The notes beneath the pieces were generated by a model that saw only the letters and a list, made by a program, of their open reading frames with translations, was not told the origin of the DNA and did no database searches. 64,000 nucleotides of DNA. It comes from Burkholderia sp. lig30 (lineage in GTDB: Bacteria; Pseudomonadota; Gammaproteobacteria; Burkholderiales; Burkholderiaceae). The stretch is taken from positions 62,001-126,000 of the forward strand of contig NZ_JGVW01000052.1 in assembly GCF_000687455.2 (NCBI RefSeq). The letters are read 5' to 3'. Below are positions 54,081 through 63,342 of this stretch, in pieces (positions within the stretch are counted from its first letter, which is position 1; every line of letters starts with the position of its first letter). A program made the position numbers and the translations under genes.

Positions 54081-54932
54081 ATGGACGCTTCAGATCTTCG
54101 CAATTTACTGAAAACCCCGTCTCCCGCCGAAACAAGGGCCGGCGCGGCTTTGACGGTGTCGGACGTCGAGATTCCCGGCTATGCGCGGGACATTGTTTTA
54201 AGACTGTATCGCCGTCCCGATAAAACCGGATTGCCGGTAGTGCTTTACTTTCACGGCGGCGGTTTCGTGCGCGGCTCGCTCGACGATGCGGAATTCGCCG
54301 CGCGCTTTCTGGCCGAGCACATGCCGGCGCTCGTGGTGTCGGTCGATTATTCGCTCGCGCCCGATCATCCGTTTCCGGCCGCGCCGGAAGACGCGTATCG
54401 CGCGGCGGTGTGGGTTGCCACGCGCGCACGCGCGTTCGGCGGCAATCCGAAGAAGATCGGCGTGGCCGGCCATGACGCGGGCGGCCAGCTCGCGAACTGC
54501 CTCGCGTTCATCGCGCGCGACCGCGGCGACGTGTCGATTGCCGCCCAGGCGCTGTTCGGCCCGATGCTCGACCCCAGCATGACGCGCATCGGCGACGAGC
54601 GCCGCCTGTCGTCGGACATCACCGCGAAGGAGTGCGCGGCGTGCTATCGCGCGTATCTGCCGCAGGCGGCGCAGCGCATGCATCCGTACGCGGCGCCGCT
54701 CGAATCGGTGCGCCTCGGCGGCCTGCCGCCGACGCTGATCGTCACCGCGCAGAACGACGTGTTGCACGTCGAGGCGGAGAAGTACGCCGGATGCCTGATC
54801 GAATCCGGCGTGCTGACGCAGGTGATCCGCTATCCCGACGTCACCCACGCGGCGCTCGCCGCCTACGCGCCGGCGCTGCTCGAAGCGGTGCGCTTCTTCC
54901 AGTGCCGCTTCCAGGCGCGCTCCCTCATTTGA
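54081..54932 (+). CDS. llpE: LlpE, lipase-like alpha/beta hydrolase lacking the catalytic serine
   Basis: Alpha/beta hydrolase of 283 aa of the hormone-sensitive-lipase group, first gene of the efflux operon. The oxyanion motif HGGGF (58-62) is intact, as are the likely acid Asp 226 (QNDVLHVEAEKY) and His 256 (DVTHAALA). The nucleophile elbow, normally GDSAGG, reads GHDAGG: codon 132 is GAC, so Ser is replaced by Asp. It therefore cannot work as an ordinary esterase; Asp nucleophiles exist in epoxide hydrolases and dehalogenases of the same fold. Start MDASDLRN chosen; 26 bases separate it from ceoA. Confidence 0.88.
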   Translation: MDASDLRNLLKTPSPAETRAGAALTVSDVEIPGYARDIVLRLYRRPDKTGLPVVLYFHGGGFVRGSLDDAEFAARFLAEHMPALVVSVDYSLAPDHPFPAAPEDAYRAAVWVATRARAFGGNPKKIGVAGHDAGGQLANCLAFIARDRGDVSIAAQALFGPMLDPSMTRIGDERRLSSDITAKECAACYRAYLPQAAQRMHPYAAPLESVRLGGLPPTLIVTAQNDVLHVEAEKYAGCLIESGVLTQVIRYPDVTHAALAAYAPALLEAVRFFQCRFQARSLI

Positions 54933-54958
54933 AAAAACCACGCAAACCGGAGATCTTC

Positions 54959-56167
54959 ATGGCCATCCTGCGCACTCCCCGTTCCCGCATCGCGCTCGCC
55001 GCGCTCGCGACGCTCGCCATCGCGGGCCTCGGCACGTTCGGGGCGATCCGCGTCAACGCGAGCGCGCCCGACAAGGCGGCGGCGCCGCTTCCCGAAGTCG
55101 ACGTCGCGGCCGTCGTGACGCGCACCGTCACCGACTGGCAGACCTACTCCGGCCGCCTCGAAGCGGTCGAGAAGGTCGACATCCGGCCGCAGGTGTCCGG
55201 CACGATCGTGTCGGTCAACTTCAAGGACGGCGCGCTCGTCAGGAAAGACGACGTGCTGTACGTGATCGATCCGCGCCCCTACCAGGCCGAGGTCGACCGC
55301 GCGGCCGCGCAGCTTGCCGGCGCGCAGGCGCGCGACGGCTACGCGCAGAGCGACTGGCAGCGCGCGCAACGCCTGATCGGCGACAACGCGATCGCGAAGC
55401 GCGATTACGACGAGAAGCAGAACGCGGCGCGCGAGGCGACCGCGAACCTGAAGGCCGCGCAGGCCGCGCTCGAGACCGCCCGCATCAACCTCGGCTATAC
55501 GCGGATCGCCGCGCCGGTGTCGGGTCGCGTGTCGCGCGCGGAGATCACGGTCGGCAACGTCGTGTCGGCCGGCGCGAGCGCGGCGCCGCTGACGACGCTC
55601 GTGTCGGTGTCGCCGATCTACGCGTCGTTCGACGCCGACGAGCAGACCTACCTCCAGTACATCAACGGCGCGCGCGACGGCCGCAAGGTGCCGGTCGAGC
55701 TCGGTCTCGCGAACGAGACCGGCTATTCGCGGCGCGGCACGATCGATTCGGTCGACAACCGGCTCGACACGTCGTCCGGCACGATCCGCGTGCGCGCACG
55801 CTTCGACAACGCGGACGGCACGCTCGTGCCCGGCCTGTACGCGCGGATCAAGGTGGGCGGCAGCGCGCCGCATCCGGCGCTGCTCGTCGACGATGCGGCA
55901 ATCAACACCGATCAGGACAAGAAGTTCGTGTTCGTCGTCGATGCGCAGGGCCGCGTGTCGTATCGCGAAGTGCAGCCGGGGCTGCAGCACGGCAACCAGC
56001 GCGAGATCGTCGGCGGCCTGGCGGCCGGCGACCGCGTGATCGTCAGCGGCACGCAGCGCGCGCGGCCGGGCGCGCAGGTCAAGCCGCGCGTCGTGCCGAT
56101 GACGGGCGGCGACGCCGCGCCGCTCGCCGACAACGCGAAGCCCGCGCAGGCGAAGGCGAATTCGTGA
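54959..56167 (+). CDS. ceoA: RND efflux membrane-fusion protein CeoA
   Basis: Periplasmic adaptor of 402 aa linking the inner-membrane pump to the outer-membrane channel. An N-terminal hydrophobic segment (ALAALATLAIAGLGTFGAI) lacks a lipobox Cys. Then the HlyD/lipoyl half (VDIRPQVSGTIVSVNFKDGA), an alpha-helical hairpin (about 100-165), the second lipoyl half (TRIAAPVSGRVSRAEITVG), and beta-barrel and membrane-proximal domains. Typical AcrA-family length. Second gene of llpE-ceoA-ceoB-opcM, implicated in chloramphenicol, trimethoprim and fluoroquinolone efflux in B. cenocepacia. Confidence 0.95.
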   Translation: MAILRTPRSRIALAALATLAIAGLGTFGAIRVNASAPDKAAAPLPEVDVAAVVTRTVTDWQTYSGRLEAVEKVDIRPQVSGTIVSVNFKDGALVRKDDVLYVIDPRPYQAEVDRAAAQLAGAQARDGYAQSDWQRAQRLIGDNAIAKRDYDEKQNAAREATANLKAAQAALETARINLGYTRIAAPVSGRVSRAEITVGNVVSAGASAAPLTTLVSVSPIYASFDADEQTYLQYINGARDGRKVPVELGLANETGYSRRGTIDSVDNRLDTSSGTIRVRARFDNADGTLVPGLYARIKVGGSAPHPALLVDDAAINTDQDKKFVFVVDAQGRVSYREVQPGLQHGNQREIVGGLAAGDRVIVSGTQRARPGAQVKPRVVPMTGGDAAPLADNAKPAQAKANS

Positions 56168-56226
56168 GCGGCCGGCCAGCCGTTCCAGGCCGCCGCGCGT
56201 TCGCGCTCAACTAGACAGAGCCTCAG

Positions 56227-59200
56227 ATGAACATATCCAAATTCTTTATCGACCGGCCGATCTTCGCAGGGGTGATGTCGGTTGTCATCCTGCTCGGCGG
56301 GGTGATCGCGATGTTCCTGCTGCCGATTTCGGAATATCCGGAAGTCGTGCCGCCGTCGGTGATCGTCCGCGCGCAGTATCCGGGCGCGAACCCGAAGGTG
56401 ATCGCGGAAACCGTCGCGTCGCCGCTCGAGGAGCAGATCAACGGCGTCGAGGACATGCTGTACATGCAGTCGCAGGCGAACAGCGACGGCAACATGGCGA
56501 TCACCGTCACGTTCAAGCTCGGCACCGATCCGGACAAGGCCACGCAGCTCGTGCAGAACCGCGTGAACCAGGCGTTGCCGCGCCTGCCGGAAGACGTGCA
56601 GCGGCTCGGCATCACGACCGTGAAGAGCTCGCCGACGCTGACGATGGTGGTGCACCTGATCTCGCCGGACAACCGCTACGACATGACCTACCTGCGCAAC
56701 TACGCGCTGATCAACGTGAAGGACCGCCTGTCGCGGATCCAGGGCGTCGGCGAGGTGCAGCTGTGGGGCTCGGGCGACTACGCGATGCGCGTATGGCTCG
56801 ATCCGCAGAAGGTCGCGCAGCGCGGGCTGACCGCGAACGACGTCGTGCAGGCGATCCGCGAGCAGAACGTGCAGGTCGCGGCAGGCGTGATCGGCGCGTC
56901 GCCGTCGCTGCCCGGCACGCCGCTGCAGCTGTCGGTGAATGCGCGCGGGCGGCTGCAGAACGAGGAGGAATTCGGCGACATCGTCGTCAAGACGACGCCG
57001 GACGGCGGCGTCACGCGCCTGCGCGACATCGCGCGCATCGAGCTCGACGCGTCCCAGTACGGGCTGCGCTCGCTGCTCGACAACAAGCCGGCCGTCGCGA
57101 TCGCGATCAACCAGTCGCCGGGCGCGAACTCGCTGCAGATCTCCGACGAGGTCCGCAAGACGATGGCGGAGCTGAAGCAGGACTTCCCGGCGGGCGTCGA
57201 CTACAAGATCGTCTACGACCCGACGCAGTTCGTGCGTTCGTCGATCAAGGCGGTGATCCATACGCTGCTCGAAGCGATCGCGCTGGTCGTGATCGTGGTG
57301 ATCGTGTTCCTGCAGACCTGGCGCGCGTCGATCATTCCGCTGATCGCGGTGCCGGTGTCGATCGTCGGCACGTTCTCGCTGCTGCTCGCGTTCGGCTATT
57401 CGATCAACGCGCTGTCGCTGTTCGGGATGGTGCTGGCGATCGGGATCGTCGTCGACGACGCGATCGTCGTGGTCGAGAACGTCGAGCGCAACATCGAGAA
57501 CGGCATGACCGCGCGGCAGGCGACCTACAAGGCGATGCAGGAAGTGAGCGGGCCGATCATCGCGATCGCGCTCACGCTGGTCGCCGTGTTCGTACCGCTC
57601 GCGTTCATGTCGGGCCTGACCGGCCAGTTCTACAAGCAGTTCGCGATGACGATCGCGATCTCGACGGTGATCTCGGCATTCAACTCGCTGACGCTGTCGC
57701 CCGCGCTGTCCGCGATCCTGCTCCGCGGCCACGGCGACAAGGAGGACTGGCTCACGCGGGTCATGAACCGCGCGCTCGGCGGCTTCTTCAGGGGCTTCAA
57801 CAAGGTGTTCCATCGCGGCGCGGAACATTACGGCCACGGCGTGCGCGGCGTGCTGTCGCGCAAGGCGGTGATGCTCGGCGTCTATCTGGTGCTGGTCGGC
57901 GCGACTGTGCTGATGTCGAGGATCGTGCCGGGCGGCTTCGTGCCCGCGCAGGACAAGGAATACCTGATCGCGTTCGCGCAGCTGCCGAACGGCGCGTCGC
58001 TCGACCGCACCGAGAAGGTGATCCGCGAGATGAGCGCGATCGCGCTCAAGCAGCCGGGCGTCGAGAGCGCGGTCGCGTTCCCGGGCCTGTCGGTGAACGG
58101 TTTCACGAACAGCTCGAGCGCGGGCATCGTGTTCGTCTCGCTCAAGCCGTTCGCGCAACGTCACGGCAACGCGCTGTCGGCCGGCGCGATCGCGGGCGCG
58201 CTCAACCAGCAATACGGGAACATGAAGGATTCGTTCGTCGCGGTGTTCCCGCCGCCGCCGGTGCTCGGCCTCGGCACGCTCGGCGGCTTCAAGATGCAGA
58301 TCGAGGATCGCGGCGCGGTCGGCTACGCGCGGCTCGCGGACGCGACCAACGACTTCATCAAGCGCGCGCAGCAGGCGCCCGAGCTCGGGCCGCTGTTCAC
58401 GAGCTACCAGATCAACGTGCCGCAGCTCAACGTCGACCTGGACCGCGTGAAGGCCAAGCAGCTCGGCGTGCCCGTCACCGACGTGTTCAACACGATGCAG
58501 GTCTACCTCGGCTCGCTGTACGTGAACGACTTCAACCGCTTCGGCCGCGTCTACCAGGTGCGGGTGCAGGCCGACGCGCCGTTCCGCCAGCGCGCGGACG
58601 ACATCCTGCAGCTGAAGACCCGCAATGCAGCCGGCGAAATGGTGCCGCTGTCTTCGCTGGTGACTGTGACGCCGACCTTCGGGCCGGAAATGGTGGTGCG
58701 CTACAACGGCTACACGGCGGCCGACATCAACGGCGGCCCGGCGCCCGGCTACTCGTCCGGGCAGGCGCAGGCGGCGATCGAGCGGATCGCGGCCGAGACG
58801 CTGCCGCGTGGCGTGAAGTTCGAATGGACCGACCTCACGTACCAGCAGATTCTCGCCGGCAGCTCGGCAATGTGGGTGTTCCCGATCAGCGTGCTGCTCG
58901 TGTTCCTCGTGCTCGCGGCGCTGTACGAGAGCCTGACGCTGCCGCTCGCGGTGATCCTGATCGTGCCGATGAGCATCCTGTCGGCGCTGACGGGCGTGTG
59001 GCTCACGCAGGGCGACAACAACATCTTCACGCAGATCGGCCTGATGGTGCTGGTCGGGCTGTCGGCGAAGAACGCGATCCTGATCGTCGAGTTCGCGCGC
59101 GAGCTGGAGCATGACGGCAAGACGCCGCTCGAAGCGGCGATCGAGGCGAGCCGGCTGCGGCTGCGCCCGATCCTGATGACGTCGATCGCCTTCATCATGG

Positions 59201-59457
59201 GCGTGGTGCCGCTCGTGACGTCGACGGGCGCGGGCTCTGAAATGCGACATGCGATGGGTATCGCCGTGTTCTTCGGGATGCTTGGCGTGACGCTGTTCGG
59301 CCTGATGTTGACGCCGGTGTTCTATGTGGTGCTGCGCACGCTCGCGGGCGGCAAGATCCACGTCGCGCAAAAGGATTCGGCCGGTTACGGCGTGCCGGCT
59401 CCGGGCGTACCGGCTCCGGGCGTACCGGCTCCGGGCGTGCCGGCTCCCGATGCTTGA
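56227..59457 (+). CDS. ceoB: RND efflux pump CeoB
   Basis: Proton-driven HAE-1 multidrug pump of 1076 aa with the AcrB layout: 12 membrane helices and two large periplasmic loops. N-terminus NISKFFIDRPIFAGVMS is typical. The proton-relay aspartates in helix 4 are Asp 410 and 411 (IVVDDAIVVVENVER), and Gly-rich GLSAKNAILIVEFA is in helix 10. The C-terminus ends in four tandem VPAPG-type repeats, an unusual tail. Lies 59 bases after ceoA and 10 bases before opcM. Confidence 0.96.
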   Translation: MNISKFFIDRPIFAGVMSVVILLGGVIAMFLLPISEYPEVVPPSVIVRAQYPGANPKVIAETVASPLEEQINGVEDMLYMQSQANSDGNMAITVTFKLGTDPDKATQLVQNRVNQALPRLPEDVQRLGITTVKSSPTLTMVVHLISPDNRYDMTYLRNYALINVKDRLSRIQGVGEVQLWGSGDYAMRVWLDPQKVAQRGLTANDVVQAIREQNVQVAAGVIGASPSLPGTPLQLSVNARGRLQNEEEFGDIVVKTTPDGGVTRLRDIARIELDASQYGLRSLLDNKPAVAIAINQSPGANSLQISDEVRKTMAELKQDFPAGVDYKIVYDPTQFVRSSIKAVIHTLLEAIALVVIVVIVFLQTWRASIIPLIAVPVSIVGTFSLLLAFGYSINALSLFGMVLAIGIVVDDAIVVVENVERNIENGMTARQATYKAMQEVSGPIIAIALTLVAVFVPLAFMSGLTGQFYKQFAMTIAISTVISAFNSLTLSPALSAILLRGHGDKEDWLTRVMNRALGGFFRGFNKVFHRGAEHYGHGVRGVLSRKAVMLGVYLVLVGATVLMSRIVPGGFVPAQDKEYLIAFAQLPNGASLDRTEKVIREMSAIALKQPGVESAVAFPGLSVNGFTNSSSAGIVFVSLKPFAQRHGNALSAGAIAGALNQQYGNMKDSFVAVFPPPPVLGLGTLGGFKMQIEDRGAVGYARLADATNDFIKRAQQAPELGPLFTSYQINVPQLNVDLDRVKAKQLGVPVTDVFNTMQVYLGSLYVNDFNRFGRVYQVRVQADAPFRQRADDILQLKTRNAAGEMVPLSSLVTVTPTFGPEMVVRYNGYTAADINGGPAPGYSSGQAQAAIERIAAETLPRGVKFEWTDLTYQQILAGSSAMWVFPISVLLVFLVLAALYESLTLPLAVILIVPMSILSALTGVWLTQGDNNIFTQIGLMVLVGLSAKNAILIVEFARELEHDGKTPLEAAIEASRLRLRPILMTSIAFIMGVVPLVTSTGAGSEMRHAMGIAVFFGMLGVTLFGLMLTPVFYVVLRTLAGGKIHVAQKDSAGYGVPAPGVPAPGVPAPGVPAPDA
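59392..59451 (+). repeat. Four 15-bp repeats encoding the CeoB tail
   Basis: Units of GTRCCGGCTCCGGGC at 59392-59406, 59407-59421, 59422-59436 and a variant at 59437-59451, encoding VPAPG three times then VPAPD. In-frame slippage would only change tail length. Confidence 0.95.
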
Positions 59458-59467
59458 GGATAGAAGG

Positions 59468-61000
59468 ATGGACAAGACCATGACTCAACCTGGCTTCACG
59501 CGCATCGCGAAACTGGCGGTGGCGAGCGGGCTGCTGGTGTCGCTGCTCGCCGCGTGCGCGGTCGGGCCGGACTACAAGCGGCCGGACGTCGCGACACCTG
59601 CCGCATTCAAGGAAGCGCCCGTGCTTGCCCCGGGCGAGCAGGCCGGCACGTGGAAGACCGCCGAGCCGTCCGACGTCGCGCATCGCGGCGAATGGTGGAC
59701 GGTGTTCGGCGATCCGGCGCTCGATGCGCTCGAGGCGCAGGCGCTCGCCGCGAACCAGAACCTGAAGGCCGCGGCGGCGCGCGTCGAGGAGGCGCGCGCA
59801 GCGACCCGCGCCGCGCGTTCGCAGTGGTTCCCGCAGATCGGCGCCGGCTTCGGGCCGACGCGCGAAGGACTGTCGTCGGCATCGCAGTTCCAGCCGCAGG
59901 GCACCGGCCCGACGACCGCGACGCTCTGGCGCGCGCAGGGCACGGTGTCTTACGAGGCCGACCTGTTCGGCCGCGTGAGCCGCAATGTCGAGGCGTCGCG
60001 CGCGGACACCGCACAAAGCGAGGCGCTGTTCCGCTCGGTGCAGCTCGCGTTGCAGGCGGACGTCGCGCAGAACTATTTCGAGCTGCGCCGTCTCGATTCC
60101 GACCAGGACCTGTATCGCCGCACGGTCGAGCTGCGCGATGCGGCGCTCAGGCTCGTGCAGCGCCGCTTCAACGAGGGCGACATCAGCGAGCTCGACGTGT
60201 CGCGCGCGAAGAACGAGCTGGCGACCGCGCAGGCGGATGCGGTCGGTGTCGCGCGACGCCGCGCGGTATCCGAGCATGCGCTCGCGATCCTGCTCGGCAA
60301 GCCGCCGGCGGATTTCTCGTTCACGGAGACGCCGATCGTGCCGGTCAAGGTGGCGATTCCGGCTGGCCTGCCGTCGGCGCTGCTCGAACGGCGGCCCGAC
60401 ATCGCCGCGGCGGAGCGTGCGATGGCGGCCGCGAACGCGCGCGTCGGCCTCGCGAAATCCGCGTACTTCCCGAAGCTCGACATCACGGGTGCATTCGGCT
60501 ACGAGGCCGCGACGCTCGGCAGCCTGTTCATGTGGACGAGCCGCACGTTCCTGCTCGGGCCGTTCGCGGGCGCGGCGCTCACGCTGCCGATCTTCGACGG
60601 CGGGCGTCGCAGCGCGGGCGTCCAGCAGGCGCGCGCGCAGTACGACGAGCAGGTCGCGAACTACCGGCAGCAGGTGCTCGTCGCGTTCCGCGAAGTCGAG
60701 GACAACCTCGCCGACCTGCGCTTGCTCGACGAGCAGATTCGCGCACAGGACGCGGCGGTCAATGCGTCGAAGCGCGCGGCCACGCTGTCGCGCACGCAAT
60801 ATCAGGAAGGGGAGGTCAGCTATCTCGACGTGATCGACAGCGAGCGCTCGGTGCTCGTGTCGCAGCTGCAGGCGAACCAGTTGACCGGCACGCAGGCGGT
60901 GTCGACCGTCAACCTGATTCGCGCGCTCGGCGGCGGCTGGGGCGGCCAGCCCGCCGCCGACAGCGGCGCGCTGCGCAAGGAGAATGTCGCGTCGCGCTGA
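59468..61000 (+). CDS. opcM: Outer-membrane efflux lipoprotein OpcM
   Basis: TolC/OprM-type channel of 510 aa completing the pump. Signal peptide ends in a lipobox SLLAAC with Cys 30. Mature start AVGPDYKRPDV is typical of OprM-class proteins. Two internally repeated halves of long coiled-coil helices (for example AANQNLKAAAARVEEARA and ARVGLAKSAYFPKLDITGAF) build the trimeric tunnel. GAGGATAGAAGG precedes ATG 59468; ATG 59480 is an alternative. Last gene of the operon, followed by an intrinsic terminator. Confidence 0.95.
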   Translation: MDKTMTQPGFTRIAKLAVASGLLVSLLAACAVGPDYKRPDVATPAAFKEAPVLAPGEQAGTWKTAEPSDVAHRGEWWTVFGDPALDALEAQALAANQNLKAAAARVEEARAATRAARSQWFPQIGAGFGPTREGLSSASQFQPQGTGPTTATLWRAQGTVSYEADLFGRVSRNVEASRADTAQSEALFRSVQLALQADVAQNYFELRRLDSDQDLYRRTVELRDAALRLVQRRFNEGDISELDVSRAKNELATAQADAVGVARRRAVSEHALAILLGKPPADFSFTETPIVPVKVAIPAGLPSALLERRPDIAAAERAMAAANARVGLAKSAYFPKLDITGAFGYEAATLGSLFMWTSRTFLLGPFAGAALTLPIFDGGRRSAGVQQARAQYDEQVANYRQQVLVAFREVEDNLADLRLLDEQIRAQDAAVNASKRAATLSRTQYQEGEVSYLDVIDSERSVLVSQLQANQLTGTQAVSTVNLIRALGGGWGGQPAADSGALRKENVASR

Positions 61001-61011
61001 GCGTGATGGCC

Positions 61012-61087
61012 GGGCGATGCGGCGTGCATCGCCCGTGCGCGTGTCGAACCCCGGAGCGCGGCGTCAGCCTGCGTGTCCGGGGTTTTT
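61012..61087 (+). terminator. Hairpin and intrinsic terminator after opcM
   Basis: First a perfect 9-bp hairpin (61012-61020 with 61026-61034), then AACCCCGGA (61047-61055) pairing with TCCGGGGTT (61076-61084) and running into TTTTT (61083-61087). The second is the likely end of the efflux operon transcript. Confidence 0.75.
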
Positions 61088-61351
61088 CGCATGTGCCAGC
61101 GGCCGCTAGATTGCAACTAACGGTCTTCCCCGGCGATCGCCGCGCAACGGAGACGGGCAGCGCGACAGACGCTTTTTCGACTTGCTTCGCCGGCCGGCAA
61201 GAGGCGCGGAAGCGAGGCGTGCGGAAAACCGAAAGGAGTACTGGGGGACGGAAAGCGCGCCGGCCGCTTCGAGCGGCCGGCGCCGGCGCGCGCGGACTGG
61301 CGCGCATGCCGGGGACGGCTGGCTGTCGTCGCGACGCCGAGCCGCTTGTGC
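61088..61351. other. Intergenic region between converging opcM and hydrolase genes
   Basis: No gene seen. It contains a perfect 9-bp hairpin CCGGCCGCT / AGCGGCCGG (61260-61268 with 61272-61280), placed to stop the minus-strand hydrolase transcript, and a purine-rich patch (61215-61255). Confidence 0.55.
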
Positions 61352-62203
61352 TTACGATTCGATGAAGCTGTGGACGAGCCGGTTGAACACGCCCGGATGC
61401 GCGACGTTCATCCCGTGCGATGCGCCCGCGACGGTCTGCCGGTCCGCGTCACGAATCCAGCCTGCGAGGGTTTCGACGTTGTTGCGGAACATCCGCGGGC
61501 TGCGTTGCCCGTCGATGAGCAGGGTCCGGCATGCGAGATCCCCGGCCGTTTCGTTGGAATAGGCGGGCAACGGATCGCGGAGCTGCTTCGGCAGGGTGCT
61601 TGCGTTGTCGACGGCCATCGTGCGGAAGCGGGGGCCGCTCTTTTGCCATGCGCCGGGCACGCTGACGGAATCGACGAACAGTTCCAGCCCCGCGTCGACG
61701 TCGCCGTCTTCGATCAGGTCCGCGGCCTTCGCGCGCAGCGCCTGCGCGGCGGGCGGTAACGTCGCCTCGCGCACGCCGGCCTGCTGCAGCGGCCCGCCCG
61801 GATCGGCCAGCGTCAGCGTCTTGACGAGGCCCGGATGCTCGCGCGCCACGTTGAACGCCACGCTGCCGCCTCGCGAATGCCCGACCAGATGCACCGGGCC
61901 GAGATCGAGCGCCGCGATGAACTCGGCCATTTCGTCGACATGGTTGCGCCAGCTGAACTCGTTCTGGATGCCGGCTTCGACCGCCGGCCAGTAGTGGCTG
62001 AGGCTCGGCGCGATGCAGTGGTAATGCGCGGAGAGCGCGGCGAGCTGTGCGTCCCAGTAGCGGTAGTCGCACAGCGAGCCGTGAACGAACACCATCGGCT
62101 CGCCCGCGCCCCGCTCGACGTAAGGCATGCTGATCCCTGACGGGAGCGTGGCAAAGAGCAGATCGGGGTTGGCGAGCAACGAAGGCTCGATTCGCATGTT
62201 CAT
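61352..62203 (-). CDS. Alpha/beta fold hydrolase
   Basis: Predicted cytoplasmic hydrolase of 283 aa. Nucleophile elbow VGHSRGGS with Ser 110, oxyanion region VFVHGSLCDYRYWD near 38-51, and a late ASHGMNVAHP segment with the catalytic His; the acid is probably in LLIDGQRSP. Here the triad is complete, unlike LlpE 7 kb away. Start MNMRIEP; a second Met two residues on is equally possible. Substrate unknown; alone between the efflux operon and the MetQ-like gene. Confidence 0.88.
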   Translation of the reverse strand: MNMRIEPSLLANPDLLFATLPSGISMPYVERGAGEPMVFVHGSLCDYRYWDAQLAALSAHYHCIAPSLSHYWPAVEAGIQNEFSWRNHVDEMAEFIAALDLGPVHLVGHSRGGSVAFNVAREHPGLVKTLTLADPGGPLQQAGVREATLPPAAQALRAKAADLIEDGDVDAGLELFVDSVSVPGAWQKSGPRFRTMAVDNASTLPKQLRDPLPAYSNETAGDLACRTLLIDGQRSPRMFRNNVETLAGWIRDADRQTVAGASHGMNVAHPGVFNRLVHSFIES

Positions 62204-62498
62204 GACTGGAAAACTCGAAGGTGCGTCATCACGTCGCAACTATGCCTGACGCCTCCATGTAAGAAAAACGCATAATTCTCATTGCATCGTTCAATTTTTC
62301 TGATAGCAAACGTCCCGCCCCATATCGCGTTCCGCGATTTTCTTCCCAGAATCGCTTCGTAGACCACCGCCGGGGCGCTCCTTATCATCGGCTGACATTC
62401 ATTCCGTTCGCATGACTCCGCATCCGGAGGACGCATTCCGCGCCCGCCGCGGGCGTGCTCATGCGTTGATCCAGCCCATCGACATGAGAGTGGTCCCC

Positions 62499-63329
62499 AT
62501 GCTGCATCCCGTCTATTCCGCCCGCCACGTCGCGCGCCTCGCGCGCTCGTTCGCGATCGCGCTGCTGGGCGCGGCGCTCGTTTCCGGCGCGCATGCCGCC
62601 GACACCGCGCCGTTGCGCGTCGGCATCGCGACAAGCCCCCAGATCGAGGCGCTGAAAGTCGCCGCCCAGGAGGCGAAGGCGCAGGGGCTCGACGTGAAGA
62701 TCATCGAGTTCACCGACTGGAACACGCCGAACGCCGCGCTCGCGAACAAGGACATCGACGTCAACTACTTCCAGCACATCCCGTTCCTCGAAAACGCGAA
62801 GAAGCAGGGCGGCTACGATTTCGTCGCGATCGCGCCGGGGACGATCATGAAGATCGGCCTGTACTCGAAGAAGGTGAAGCGCTTCGCCGACCTGAAGGAC
62901 GGCGCGAAGGTGGCGATCGCGAACGATCCCGTCAACGGCGGCCGCGGCCTGTTGCTGCTGCAGCGCGCGGGTCTGATCACGCTGAAGCCCGGCGTCGGCT
63001 ACCGCGCGACGACGCTCGACATCGTGTCGAATCCGAAACACCTGAAGATCGTCCCGCTCGAAGCGTCGCAACTCGCGCGCGCGCTCGACGACGTCGATCT
63101 CGCGCAGGGCTATCCGAGTTTCATCAAGCTTGCCGGCACGACCGATCCGAACAGCGCGCTGCTGTTCGACGGCACCGAGAACAAGATCTTCGCGCTCCAG
63201 TGGGTCGTGCGGCCGGACAGCACGAACGATCCGCGCATCCGCAAGTTCATCTCGATCTATCAGCAGTCGCCGGCGGTGCGCCGCGCGCTCGACAACGCAT
63301 TCGGCACGCTGTACGCCGTCGCCTGGTGA
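62499..63329 (+). CDS. MetQ/NlpA family substrate-binding protein (second copy)
   Basis: Periplasmic binding protein of 276 aa. Signal peptide with a long n-region ends at about residue 35 (ALVSGAHAADT); no lipobox. MetQ-type signatures: VKIIEFTDWNTPNAALANKD, VNYFQHIPFLENAKK, LYSKKVKRFADLKDGAKVAI, NDPVNGGRGLLLLQRAG. ATG 62484 is an alternative start. It is 13 bases before a flavin monooxygenase gene, an arrangement seen in gene sets that scavenge sulfur from organic compounds, so its ligand may be a sulfur compound other than methionine. Confidence 0.92.
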   Translation: MLHPVYSARHVARLARSFAIALLGAALVSGAHAADTAPLRVGIATSPQIEALKVAAQEAKAQGLDVKIIEFTDWNTPNAALANKDIDVNYFQHIPFLENAKKQGGYDFVAIAPGTIMKIGLYSKKVKRFADLKDGAKVAIANDPVNGGRGLLLLQRAGLITLKPGVGYRATTLDIVSNPKHLKIVPLEASQLARALDDVDLAQGYPSFIKLAGTTDPNSALLFDGTENKIFALQWVVRPDSTNDPRIRKFISIYQQSPAVRRALDNAFGTLYAVAW

Positions 63330-63342
63330 CGGGAGCGCACCC

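Noticed and set aside
55912..59481. 1189-codon open frame antisense to ceoB
   Set aside because: His/Arg/Asp-rich shadow of a well-conserved RND pump.
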